Shown here in pieces: positions 45,000-53,189 of a DNA stretch of 64,000 nt. The number at the start of each line of letters is the position of its first letter. Positions within the stretch are counted from its first letter, which is position 1. Location of the stretch: assembly GCF_024199925.1 (NCBI RefSeq), contig NZ_JANADR010000001.1:806001-870000 (forward strand), written 5' to 3'. A model generated the notes under the pieces. That model made no database searches. It was not told where the DNA came from and saw only the letters and a program-made list of their open reading frames with translations. The position numbers and the translations under genes were made by a program. Source of the DNA: Bradyrhizobium sp. CCGUVB1N3 (GTDB lineage Bacteria > Pseudomonadota > Alphaproteobacteria > Rhizobiales > Xanthobacteraceae).

Positions 45000-45040
45000 A
45001 AACCGGACGGATCGTGCCAGCGGTCCACCGGTTTCTTATT
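45000..45040 (+). terminator. Hairpin between acpP and fabF
   Basis: AAACCGG (45000-45006) pairs with CCGGTTT (45028-45034), followed by CTTATTAT. The loop of 21 nt is large. It may let acpP mRNA accumulate above fabF. Confidence 0.4.
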
Positions 45041-45077
45041 ATCGGCCGCGTGTCCTTGAGAACCGGAGTTTTGGGAT

Positions 45078-46343
45078 ATGAGACGAGTTGTCGTCACGGG
45101 CCTCGGCATGGTGTCGCCACTCGGCTGCGGTGTCGAGCCGACCTGGCAGCGTATCCTGAACGGCGAGAGCGGGGCGCGCAAGATCGAGACATTCGACGTC
45201 TCCGATCTGCAGACCAAGATCGCCTGCGTCGTGCCGCGCGGCGACGGTTCGAACGGCACTTTCAATGCCGACCAGTGGATGGAGCCGAAGGACCAGCGCA
45301 AGGTCGACGACTTCATCATCTTCGCCATGGCTGCGGCAACGCAGGCGCTCAACGATGCCAACTGGCATCCCGAGAGCGAAGAGGACAAGTGCGCGACCGG
45401 CACCCTGATCGGGTCCGGCATCGGCGGCCTCAACGGCATCGCGGAGACTGCAATCCTGCTGAAGGAGCGCGGGCCGCGCCGGGTCTCGCCCTTCTTCATT
45501 CCGGGGCGGCTGATCAATCTCACCTCCGGCTACGTCTCGATCGAGCACGGGCTGAAGGGGCCGAACCATTCCGTGGTCACGGCCTGTTCGACCGGCGCGC
45601 ATGCGATCGGTGACGCCGCCCGTCTGATCGCGCTGGGCGATGCCGACGTTATGGTCGCCGGCGGCGCGGAATCGCCGATCAGCCGCATCGGCATCGCCGG
45701 CTTCAACGCGGCACGCGCGCTGTCGACCGGTTTTAACGAGACGCCCGAGAAGGCCTCGCGTCCCTATGACAAGGATCGCGACGGCTTCGTGATGGGCGAG
45801 GGCGCCGGCGTCGTGATCCTCGAAGAGATCGAGCACGCCAGGCGCCGCGGCGCGAAGATCTATGCCGAGGTGATCGGCTACGGCCTGTCGGGCGATGCCT
45901 ATCACATCACCTCACCATCTCCGGATGGAGACGGCGGCTTCCGCAGCATGTCGGCCGCGTTGAAGCGCACCGGGCTGACGCCGTCCGATCTCGACTACAT
46001 CAACGCGCATGGCACCTCGACGCCGGTCGGCGACGAGATCGAGCTCGGCGCGGTGGAGCGGCTGCTCGGCAATGCCGCGTCCAGGGTTGCGATGTCCTCG
46101 ACCAAATCCTCGACCGGGCATCTGCTCGGTGCAGCAGGCGCGATCGAGGCGATCTTCGCCATGCTCGCGATTCGCGATAACATCGCGCCGCCGACCATCA
46201 ACCTCGAGCATCCGTCGGTCGAAACTGCGATCGATCTCGTGCCGCAGGCGGCGAAGAAGCGCGAGATCAACGTGGCGTTGTCGAATTCGTTCGGTTTTGG
46301 CGGTACCAATGCATCGGTGATCGTCAGGCGTCTGGCCAATTAG
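45078..46343 (+). CDS. fabF: 3-oxoacyl-ACP synthase II
   Basis: 421 residues. Catalytic Cys170 (TACSTGAHA), the two His in NAHGTSTPVGD and TGHLLGAAG, and the C-terminal NSFGFGGTNASV. It condenses malonyl-ACP with acyl-ACP. Overall typical of FabF; mltG is directly downstream. Confidence 0.96.
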   Translation: MRRVVVTGLGMVSPLGCGVEPTWQRILNGESGARKIETFDVSDLQTKIACVVPRGDGSNGTFNADQWMEPKDQRKVDDFIIFAMAAATQALNDANWHPESEEDKCATGTLIGSGIGGLNGIAETAILLKERGPRRVSPFFIPGRLINLTSGYVSIEHGLKGPNHSVVTACSTGAHAIGDAARLIALGDADVMVAGGAESPISRIGIAGFNAARALSTGFNETPEKASRPYDKDRDGFVMGEGAGVVILEEIEHARRRGAKIYAEVIGYGLSGDAYHITSPSPDGDGGFRSMSAALKRTGLTPSDLDYINAHGTSTPVGDEIELGAVERLLGNAASRVAMSSTKSSTGHLLGAAGAIEAIFAMLAIRDNIAPPTINLEHPSVETAIDLVPQAAKKREINVALSNSFGFGGTNASVIVRRLAN

Positions 46344-46467
46344 CTTGCGTTTGAGACGAATCCACCGTTTTGCCTCATTCGGCGATAAGTCATAGTTGCG
46401 GGCGTGTGCTATTGGCCGGGCAGACGGTTGTCAGGCTGCGATTGAACCGGCAGGATTCAGGTTTTCG

Positions 46468-47736
46468 ATGAGTGAGAGGCCGCCCATTTCGCCCCGAAGT
46501 CCGCGTGCTGCGCTGGAGCCTGAACAGGTGCCGCCGCCGCCGAAGCGGTCGGACCGCGCGCGCAATCCCTTCGTGGTGGTCGGCAACGCCATCATCACCA
46601 TCCTGTTGATCGCGATGCTCGGGGCCGGCGCGGTCTATTATTACGGCCGGCAGGTGCTCGAGGCGGCGGGGCCGCTCCAGGAAGACAAGATCGTCAACAT
46701 CCCCTCGCGTGCGGGCAAACGCGACATCGCCGACACCCTGAACAAGGAAGGCGTCACCGACGTCAATCCCTGGGTATTCATCGCCAGCGTCTTCGCGCTG
46801 AAGGCGAGTTCGGACCTCAAGCCCGGCGAATATTCGTTCCAGAAGAATGCTTCGTTGCGCGACGTCATCGCCACCATCGTCGAAGGCAAGGTGGTGCAGC
46901 ATGCGGTGACGATTCCCGAAGGCCTGACCTCCGAGCAGATCGTGGCGCGGCTGTCGGACAACGACATTTTCACCGGCAGCGTGCGCGAAGTGCCGCGTGA
47001 GGGTACGCTGCTGCCGGAGACCTACAAGTTCCCGCGCGGCACCACGCGCGAGCAGGTGGTCCAGCGCATGCAGCAGGCGCACAAGCGCGTGCTCGCCGAA
47101 ATCTGGGAACGCCGCAACCAGGACGTTCCGATCAAGACGCCGGAGCAGCTGGTGACGCTCGCCTCGATCGTGGAGAAGGAGACCGGCAAGCCCGACGAGC
47201 GCAGCCGTGTCGCCGCCGTGTTCGTCAATCGCTTGAAACAGAAGATCAAGCTGCAGTCCGATCCGACGATCATCTACGGTCTCGTCGGCGGCAAGGGCAC
47301 GCTGGGCCGCCCGATCAAGCGCAGCGAGATCACCCAGCCTTCGCCCTACAACACCTATGTGATCGACGGACTGCCGCCGGGGCCGATCTCCAATCCCGGT
47401 CGCGCCTCGCTGGAGGCCGCCGCCAATCCGGCCCGGACCCGCGACCTCTATTTCGTCGCCGACGGCACCGGCGGCCACGCCTTCACCGAGACCTACGACG
47501 CGCACCAGAAGAACGTCGCAAAGCTGCGCGCGATGGAGAAGCAGATCCAGAACGATACGGTGGAGCCGGCCGACGACGCCCAGGCGCCGGCCGCGGCCGC
47601 GCCCGCCGACACCGCTCCGACCGCGACCACCAAGCCGCCGGCTCAGCAGAAGAAGCCGCCCGCGACGCGCCCGGCCAATCCTGCCCCGGCCCGCCAGGGG
47701 GCGGCGCAACCCTCGCCGCAGGTTATCCAGCGCTAA
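46468..47736 (+). CDS. mltG: Endolytic murein transglycosylase MltG
   Basis: 422 residues from the ATG at 46468. A 35-residue Pro-rich cytoplasmic start, one membrane segment (VVVGNAIITILLIAMLGAGAVYYYG), a LysM-like region and the YceG catalytic domain with the Glu in LASIVEKETGKPDER. The C-terminal 60 residues are an Ala/Pro/Lys low-complexity tail. It ends nascent glycan strands. Its place after fabF is common in alphaproteobacteria. Confidence 0.93.
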   Translation: MSERPPISPRSPRAALEPEQVPPPPKRSDRARNPFVVVGNAIITILLIAMLGAGAVYYYGRQVLEAAGPLQEDKIVNIPSRAGKRDIADTLNKEGVTDVNPWVFIASVFALKASSDLKPGEYSFQKNASLRDVIATIVEGKVVQHAVTIPEGLTSEQIVARLSDNDIFTGSVREVPREGTLLPETYKFPRGTTREQVVQRMQQAHKRVLAEIWERRNQDVPIKTPEQLVTLASIVEKETGKPDERSRVAAVFVNRLKQKIKLQSDPTIIYGLVGGKGTLGRPIKRSEITQPSPYNTYVIDGLPPGPISNPGRASLEAAANPARTRDLYFVADGTGGHAFTETYDAHQKNVAKLRAMEKQIQNDTVEPADDAQAPAAAAPADTAPTATTKPPAQQKKPPATRPANPAPARQGAAQPSPQVIQR

Positions 47737-47737
47737 G

Positions 47738-47820
47738 GCATGATCCTTTTCCGAAAAGATCATGCGCAAACAATAACCTAAAGCGCGATGACGACTCATC
47801 CTGATCTGATCGCGCTTTAG
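47738..47820. repeat. Double-hairpin intergenic repeat (GCATGATC type), copy 2
   Basis: Module order reversed relative to 31287-31372: GCATGATCCTTTTCCGAAAAGATCATGC first, then AAAGCGCGATGACGA ... TGATCGCGCTTT. It begins one base after the mltG stop and could serve as its terminator. Confidence 0.7.
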
Positions 47821-47933
47821 GGCCGCAACCCCGACCTGCGGTGGTTACGGATTCCACTTTGGGGCAAAATAGTCTTAAGATTCGCGTGCCTTGATGGCTT
47901 TGCGAATCTCATCTGTCCGGAGAAGTTCACCCG

Positions 47934-48821
47934 ATGGCGCTGTCGTCCATGACCGGCTTTGCCCGAAGCCACGGCGCGAGCGGGCCGTATACGTTCGAAT
48001 GGGAATTGAAGTCTGTCAACGCCAAGGGCTTCGACCTGCGCGTGCGGCTGCCGCAGGGCTTCGACGAGCTCGAAGCGCACGCCAAGAAACGCGCCGGCGA
48101 GATTTTGTCGCGCGGCACGGTTTACGCCAATCTCAACGTCAAGCGCGCCAACGCCGTGGCGACCGTGCGGATCAATGAGGACGTGCTCTCAGCCGTGCTG
48201 AAGGCCGCCTCGCAGATCGCCGGCAAGGTCGACGCGGTGGCGCCGAGCATCGACGGCCTTTTGGCCATCAAGGGCGTCATCGAGGTCGCCGAGCCCGAAG
48301 GCAACGAGGAAGAGGACAAGGCGGCGCGCACCGCCGCGGCCGAAGCCTTCGACAAGGCGCTCGCCGAGCTCGTCGACATGCGCAAGCGCGAGGGCACCTC
48401 GCTTAGCCAGATCCTGATCCAGCGCGTGGACGAGATCGAGGCACTCGCGAAGACGGCGGAAGCCGCGCCCGGGCGCAAGCCGGAGGCGATCAAGGCAAAA
48501 CTCGCCGAGCAGATCGCGATGCTGCTCGACACCTCCGATCGCTTCGATTCCGATCGCCTGATGCAGGAAGCGATCCTGATCGCGACCAAGGCCGACATCC
48601 GCGAGGAACTCGACCGCATCGCCTCCCATGTCGCGCAGGCGCGCGAGTTGATCGGCAAGGGCGGCCCGATCGGGCGCAAGCTCGATTTCCTGGCGCAGGA
48701 GTTTCACCGCGAGGTCAACACCTGCTGCTCGAAGTCGAACGACATCGAGCTGACCAATACGGGGCTCGCCATGAAGAACGTGGTCGAGCAGTTCCGCGAG
48801 CAGGTCCAGAATCTGGAGTGA
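47934..48821 (+). CDS. YicC family endoribonuclease-like protein
   Basis: 295 residues. N terminus MALSSMTGFARSHG and the C-terminal DUF1732 block FLAQEFHREVNTCCSKSNDIELTNTGLAMKNVVEQFREQVQNLE are diagnostic. Escherichia coli YicC has been linked to RNA decay; function here by homology only. The gene is 3 bp upstream of gmk, a widely conserved pair. Confidence 0.92.
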   Translation: MALSSMTGFARSHGASGPYTFEWELKSVNAKGFDLRVRLPQGFDELEAHAKKRAGEILSRGTVYANLNVKRANAVATVRINEDVLSAVLKAASQIAGKVDAVAPSIDGLLAIKGVIEVAEPEGNEEEDKAARTAAAEAFDKALAELVDMRKREGTSLSQILIQRVDEIEALAKTAEAAPGRKPEAIKAKLAEQIAMLLDTSDRFDSDRLMQEAILIATKADIREELDRIASHVAQARELIGKGGPIGRKLDFLAQEFHREVNTCCSKSNDIELTNTGLAMKNVVEQFREQVQNLE

Positions 48822-48824
48822 TCG

Positions 48825-49484
48825 ATGACGAAGGGCGGTCACGGAACTGATGGTGTCGAGCGGCGCGGACTGATGTTCGTGCTGTCCTCACCCTCCGGCG
48901 CGGGCAAAACGACGCTGTCGCGGCTGTTGATCGAGCGGATGCCTGGACTGAAGATGTCGGTCTCCGCGACCACGCGCGCGAAGCGGCCCGGTGAGGTCGA
49001 CGGCCGCGACTATCTGTTCGTCGACAAGCCGCGCTTCGAGGCGATGGTGAAGGATGACGAATTGCTGGAATGGGCGACCGTGTTCGACAACCGCTACGGC
49101 ACGCCGCGCGCGCCGGTCGAGGCCGCGTTGTCGGCGGGGCAGGACGTGCTGTTCGACATCGACTGGCAGGGCACGCAGCAGCTGCGCGAGAAGGCGCGCG
49201 CCGACGTCGTCAGCGTCTTCATCCTGCCGCCCTCGGCGGCCGATCTCGAGAAGCGCCTGCACTCGCGCGCGCAGGATTCCGATGATGTGATCCGCAAGCG
49301 GATGAGCCGCGCCAGCCATGAGATGAGCCACTGGGCCGAGTACGACTACATCGTCATCAACCACGACGTCGATGAGGCCTTCTCCGAGGTGCAGTCGATC
49401 CTGAAGGCCGAGCGCCTCAAGCGCGAGCGGCGGATTGGCGTCGTTGGCTTTGTACGAGGTCTGCAAGGTCAGCTTCAGGGCTAG
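48825..49484 (+). CDS. gmk: Guanylate kinase
   Basis: 219 residues. The P-loop is SSPSGAGKTT; the GMP-binding region SVSATTRAKRPGEVDGRDYLFV; the Lid has the Arg residues of RKRMSRASHEM. The first 16 residues (MTKGGHGTDGVERRGL) are a nonconserved extension, so Met17 might be an alternative start. The last 68 bp overlap the convergent hypothetical gene. Confidence 0.95.
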   Translation: MTKGGHGTDGVERRGLMFVLSSPSGAGKTTLSRLLIERMPGLKMSVSATTRAKRPGEVDGRDYLFVDKPRFEAMVKDDELLEWATVFDNRYGTPRAPVEAALSAGQDVLFDIDWQGTQQLREKARADVVSVFILPPSAADLEKRLHSRAQDSDDVIRKRMSRASHEMSHWAEYDYIVINHDVDEAFSEVQSILKAERLKRERRIGVVGFVRGLQGQLQG

Positions 49485-50760
49485 ACGGCGCCAGCCGCGG
49501 GCCTTCCTTCGCCAGCCGTTCCAGGATCGCGGTGATCGCATCGATATCGACCGCGTCGGCATCGGCGTCAGTCGCATGAGTGTCGAATTCGAGTGCCGCG
49601 AGTCGGGGTTCTGTCGATCCCTTGGGTTCGATGTTCAAGTCTTCGATGGCCAAGTCTTCGTTGGCCCACTCTTCGATGTTCAAGTCTTCCGCCAAGCCTT
49701 CGTCTTTGGCCGTCAAGTCTTGCGCAAAACGCTTCCTCAGGTCTTCCGACAAGTCTTCCTCCAGACCGTCCCTGCCGGCTTCCTGCGCGTCGAGATTGCT
49801 CGCGACCGCCGCCTTGTTCGCCTGCGCCAACGCGAAACCGAAATCGACCGGGCGCAGACGCTCGGTGCGCAGCGTAGTGCTTCCCGCCGCGTCCGCCCAC
49901 GGCGCGCGGGTGTTGTCTGCGGGCTGCTCCCTTTTGTCCCAATTGACGCGATGGCGACCCTCGCTGGCCCGGGCGCGCTTACGTGCACCGGCGAAGCGGT
50001 AGATCACGCTGCCGATGATACCGGCGAGCGCTAGGGCCCCGCCGATGACGAGCAGCAGCGTCTGGAGCGAACCGGTCGGCTTTTCGAGCGGGGCATCGGC
50101 CGAGGCGAGCGTCATCGTGCCGGCGGAGGCCGAAGCCTGAGGTTTCGGCGCGGGTCGCGCATCGGCGAGTTTTGGCGCAGGCGCGGCTTGCGGGGCGGGC
50201 GAGGGTGAGACGTTCGGGTCGGGCCAGCGCGCATCGACGGTCGGCTGGCCTGCGTCGGCATCGCTCGCCGCGACCTGACGCTGAAGCGTTGCGGGCGGCG
50301 TGCCAGGTGCGCTCGGCGCCGGGATTGATGCGGTCGTGTCGGGAGCGGGGCTCTGTGCCGTGAGTTCGGCGCGCGCGTCCTGCACCGAGCGCGGCGCAGG
50401 CTTGTCGGCCTTCTGCGCGGGTGCGGTTGCCGGCGCGCTTTGCGTCGCCTGCGTGCTCTGCGTCGCCGGCGCGCTCTGCGTCGTCTGCGCGCTCTGGGCC
50501 GATTTCGTGCCTTCCTCGCGCAGATACCAGCACTGCCGCTTGGTTCCGCGCTCGAGGCGATAGTACCAATGCTGCCCCTCAGGCGCTGTGCCCTTCGGGG
50601 CGCGCAGACAATCGTCGGCGGAATTCGATGCGCTCGGCGCATTCTGCGCGTCTGCGGCGGCCGGGGTGCCTGGCGCGTTCTGCGATTCAGCACTTAAGGG
50701 TATGCCGGCAATGATGCTCGCAAACAGAGCGGAAATGAACTTCGCGGTTCGGTTGCCCAT
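49417..50760 (-). CDS. Secreted or membrane-tethered Ala/Pro-rich hypothetical protein
   Basis: 447 residues from the ATG at 50760 (ccgggagaccagg upstream). Signal peptide, then a short conserved motif DDCLRAPKGTAPEGQHWYYRLERGTKRQCWYLREEG, long low-complexity linkers rich in Ala, Gln, Thr and Pro, one transmembrane segment at about 242-262 (LLLVIGGALALAGIIGSVIYRF), and an acidic cytoplasmic C-terminal half with EDLNIEE repeats. The Cys-Trp-Tyr motif recurs in other Bradyrhizobium proteins. Function unknown. It overlaps gmk tail to tail by 68 bp. Confidence 0.75.
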   Translation of the reverse strand: MGNRTAKFISALFASIIAGIPLSAESQNAPGTPAAADAQNAPSASNSADDCLRAPKGTAPEGQHWYYRLERGTKRQCWYLREEGTKSAQSAQTTQSAPATQSTQATQSAPATAPAQKADKPAPRSVQDARAELTAQSPAPDTTASIPAPSAPGTPPATLQRQVAASDADAGQPTVDARWPDPNVSPSPAPQAAPAPKLADARPAPKPQASASAGTMTLASADAPLEKPTGSLQTLLLVIGGALALAGIIGSVIYRFAGARKRARASEGRHRVNWDKREQPADNTRAPWADAAGSTTLRTERLRPVDFGFALAQANKAAVASNLDAQEAGRDGLEEDLSEDLRKRFAQDLTAKDEGLAEDLNIEEWANEDLAIEDLNIEPKGSTEPRLAALEFDTHATDADADAVDIDAITAILERLAKEGPRLAPSSPEADLADLVQSQRRQSAARA

Positions 50761-50951
50761 CCTGGTCTCCCGGCTACGCCTTACGCAACACGTCACTGTC
50801 CCCTTCTCGTCAAAGAGTTGGGTGGCAATGAGCCGCAAATCCGGAGAGGATGAGGCTAAATCGGGCCTGCGCGGCGCTCGTTCCGCCGCGAAAATGAACA
50901 ATTTTCGTCTCGGCCTAATACCTATTAAATGCCCTCAGGCTATCACGTGCC

Positions 50952-51458
50952 TTATTGCTTGACCGAGGTCCACGTTCCCGAACATCCATCGGAGCGGCGG
51001 AAGGTTCCCGAGCCGCTGCGGCCCGAGAGGCGGCCGGAGCCCGTGTAGGTCACGCCCTGGCCCCGGCCGAACGTAGAGACCGCGCCGCCCGCGCTGACAC
51101 GGCCGCTGACGCCCTCGCCGATGACGCGGCCGGAGGTCACGACGACCGCGCCGCTGGTCGTGCCCCCGCAACCGACGCTGGTGACAGCCCAGGCACCGTC
51201 GAAACCGCCGCTGCCGCCGCCACCTCCAGCGCTTCCACCGCTGCGTCTCGACGAGCGCGGCTCGTCCGCGTCGGGTTTGCTCTTGCGCGAGGGCGGGGAG
51301 GGGTCGGCCGAGCGGTCCTGCGAACGCGAGCCGGACACGGACTTGTCGTCATTGCCGATCGAGCCGCCGGCGCTGCCGGACTGCGCCAGCGCCGAGCACG
51401 GGCCGAGAGCGATGAGGAGAGATGTAAGGAAAATCCTGCTGCGAATGGCGTTCGGCAT
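50952..51458 (-). CDS. Secreted Gly/Ser-rich hypothetical protein
   Basis: 168 residues with a signal peptide (cleavage near SALAQSGSAGG). The mid part is a charged, Ser/Arg/Pro linker; the C-terminal 90 residues form a Gly-rich beta domain with AWAVTSVGCGG and a final SDGCSGTWTSVKQ, suggesting a disulfide-closed beta barrel-like fold. It lies 20 bp downstream of the caspase-like gene, probably in the same operon. Confidence 0.7.
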   Translation of the reverse strand: MPNAIRSRIFLTSLLIALGPCSALAQSGSAGGSIGNDDKSVSGSRSQDRSADPSPPSRKSKPDADEPRSSRRSGGSAGGGGGSGGFDGAWAVTSVGCGGTTSGAVVVTSGRVIGEGVSGRVSAGGAVSTFGRGQGVTYTGSGRLSGRSGSGTFRRSDGCSGTWTSVKQ

Positions 51459-51481
51459 GGCAAATCCAAATCATCAGGAAA

Positions 51482-52840
51482 TCAGCGGCCGGAGCCATCG
51501 GCGCAGACGGCTCCGATAATGCGGCAAGCTTTGCCAGCCTTGCCGCATTCGTCAAGCGCGGCCTCGCGAGCCCTCTGCACGCCATCGCGCGCGACAAGCG
51601 ACCAGGACTTGTCGGAGATCGCAAACGCACCGCAGCGGTTGCCGTAAAAGCTCAGCTCGACCGGACATTTGGCGCTGCCGCAATTGCCGCGCGCATCGGC
51701 GACCGCCGCCCGCCGTGAGGCGTGGTTCCAGGACATGCCCCATTTGTCGCCGTCCGGCCCATAGACGATCGAGCCCCACGGCTTCAGATCGTCCATCCCG
51801 CGCAGGCGCATCAGCAGGCCTTCGGTCGCCTCGCCGGTGGGCGCCATCGCGATCTTCTCCTGGAGTTTTGTGATCGCGCGCGTCAGGTCGCTGCGGCCGT
51901 CCGATGTCTCGGGGTCGAAATTGTGCTCGTAGAGCCGCTCGCTCAATTCGCTGAGCAGCGCAGGATCGCGGATCGGCACCCGGTCCGGATCCGCACGCAG
52001 ATTGGGTGTCGCAGCGGTCTTGGCATCTGGCTGTGCGGTCGCGACCTGCGGCGCGTTTTGCGCGGGCGGTACGAAATAGAAGGTGCCGTCGATCGGCGAG
52101 GAGGACACCCAGGGCTGCTGTGCGCCGCCGGTCTGGCGCTTCACGGCAAGGCCGACCTGGTTGAAGGTCTGGAAGACGTCGAGGCCTGCCTGCCTGATCG
52201 TCGCGGCCAGTGCCTTGGTGTAGGGGCTGTGGCCGTCGCTGCCGTCCTGCGCCACGTTGCCGGGCTGGGTGGCGTAGGAGATCAGCGTGCCGTCGGGCGC
52301 GCGCATCTGCGCGAGCCCGCCCTCGGAGGCACGTAAGCCCCGCGCGCCAAACGGGTTGTTGCGGCAGGCATCGAGGATCACGATGTTCAGCCGCGTGCCC
52401 GAACCCTGCATCTGCCGCAGCACCAGATTGACGTCGGTCATCTGGAAATCGACGTCGGCCTCGCGCGTCGGATTGGCGTTGACCGGCACGAGATAATTGG
52501 AGCCCGCGATCTGCACGCCGTGGCCGGCATAGTAGAACAGCGCGACGTCGGCGCCCTGAACCTGGCGGCCAAAATTCTGCACGGCCGCATCCATCGCCGA
52601 TTTGTCGAGATCGAGCTGCGCGCGCCCTCCGACGAGAGCAAAGCCGAGACCGGAGAGCGTCTCGGCCATCATCCCGGCATCCCTGGTCGGGTTGTCGAGC
52701 GGGGTGACGTTCTTGTAGGCCGAATTGCCGACCACGAGCGCGATGCGTTTCTCGGCGGCGGCCGGCCAGGCGCCGGCAACGAGCCCGGCCAGCGCAAGTG
52801 CTGCCAGCGTCACGATGCGTCCAAGCAGCCCCCTGCGCAT
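51482..52840 (-). CDS. Periplasmic caspase-family (C14) protease fused to DUF4189
   Basis: 452 residues from the ATG at 52840. Signal peptide (about 1-29), then a caspase p20-like domain beginning EKRIALVVGNSAYKNVTPLDNP, catalytic His107 in YYAGHGVQ and Cys159 in ILDACRNNPF. A mid linker of 60-80 residues leads to a Cys-rich DUF4189 domain at about 355-450 (WGSIVYGPDGDKWGMSWNH, GNCGSAKC, CGKAGKACRIIGAVC). Metacaspase-like enzymes cut after Arg or Lys. A periplasmic location implies an envelope role. A longer start at 52909 is unlikely because Met24 gives a good signal peptide. Confidence 0.87.
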   Translation of the reverse strand: MRRGLLGRIVTLAALALAGLVAGAWPAAAEKRIALVVGNSAYKNVTPLDNPTRDAGMMAETLSGLGFALVGGRAQLDLDKSAMDAAVQNFGRQVQGADVALFYYAGHGVQIAGSNYLVPVNANPTREADVDFQMTDVNLVLRQMQGSGTRLNIVILDACRNNPFGARGLRASEGGLAQMRAPDGTLISYATQPGNVAQDGSDGHSPYTKALAATIRQAGLDVFQTFNQVGLAVKRQTGGAQQPWVSSSPIDGTFYFVPPAQNAPQVATAQPDAKTAATPNLRADPDRVPIRDPALLSELSERLYEHNFDPETSDGRSDLTRAITKLQEKIAMAPTGEATEGLLMRLRGMDDLKPWGSIVYGPDGDKWGMSWNHASRRAAVADARGNCGSAKCPVELSFYGNRCGAFAISDKSWSLVARDGVQRAREAALDECGKAGKACRIIGAVCADGSGR

Positions 52841-53189
52841 CAAATCCCCCGTCGAGACGAGCAGGGTCAATCTACCAGCGGACCGAGGTCGCGGAAAGCG
52901 GTGCGACACTTTGTCGAGTGAGCCATTGCAGGTACCCGACAGGCGAGGGGAGTCCCCCTGTCTTTGAGCAATACGAAATTCGACAAATATGAATATTTAA
53001 AACTGTTCGGATTGAGATTTGGCCATCCATGGATGGCCGGGTGGTCCTACGGAGAGCCGGCATGTAGGCCCAATTTTCGCGGAATTTCGACCTTATAGCC
53101 GATGTTGCGGAGGCCGGATGGCTTGCTGTGTACCGTCCGCCAGCAAAGAAGGATGCGACCCGAACTCACGAAAACAAGTCGAGGCGGAC
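52841..53189. other. Noncoding region between caspase and PAS-kinase genes
   Basis: 349 bp between divergent genes. It contains two perfect palindromes: AAATATGAATATTT (52985-52998) and GGCCATCCATGGATGGCC (53021-53038). The AT-rich core around 52980-53000 is the likely promoter zone. Confidence 0.5.
52985..53038. promoter_or_regulatory. Palindrome pair upstream of PAS histidine kinase gene
   Basis: AAATAT-GA-ATATTT at 52985-52998 and the 18-bp perfect palindrome GGCCATCCATGGATGGCC at 53021-53038. Two independent symmetric sites in about 54 bp imply protein binding. The regulators are unknown. Confidence 0.45.

Noticed and set aside
49568..50693. Several frames opposite or offset to the 49417-50760 gene
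   Set aside because: All derive from the low-complexity repeats of that gene; the minus-strand frame with signal peptide and Cys-Trp motif is the best supported.
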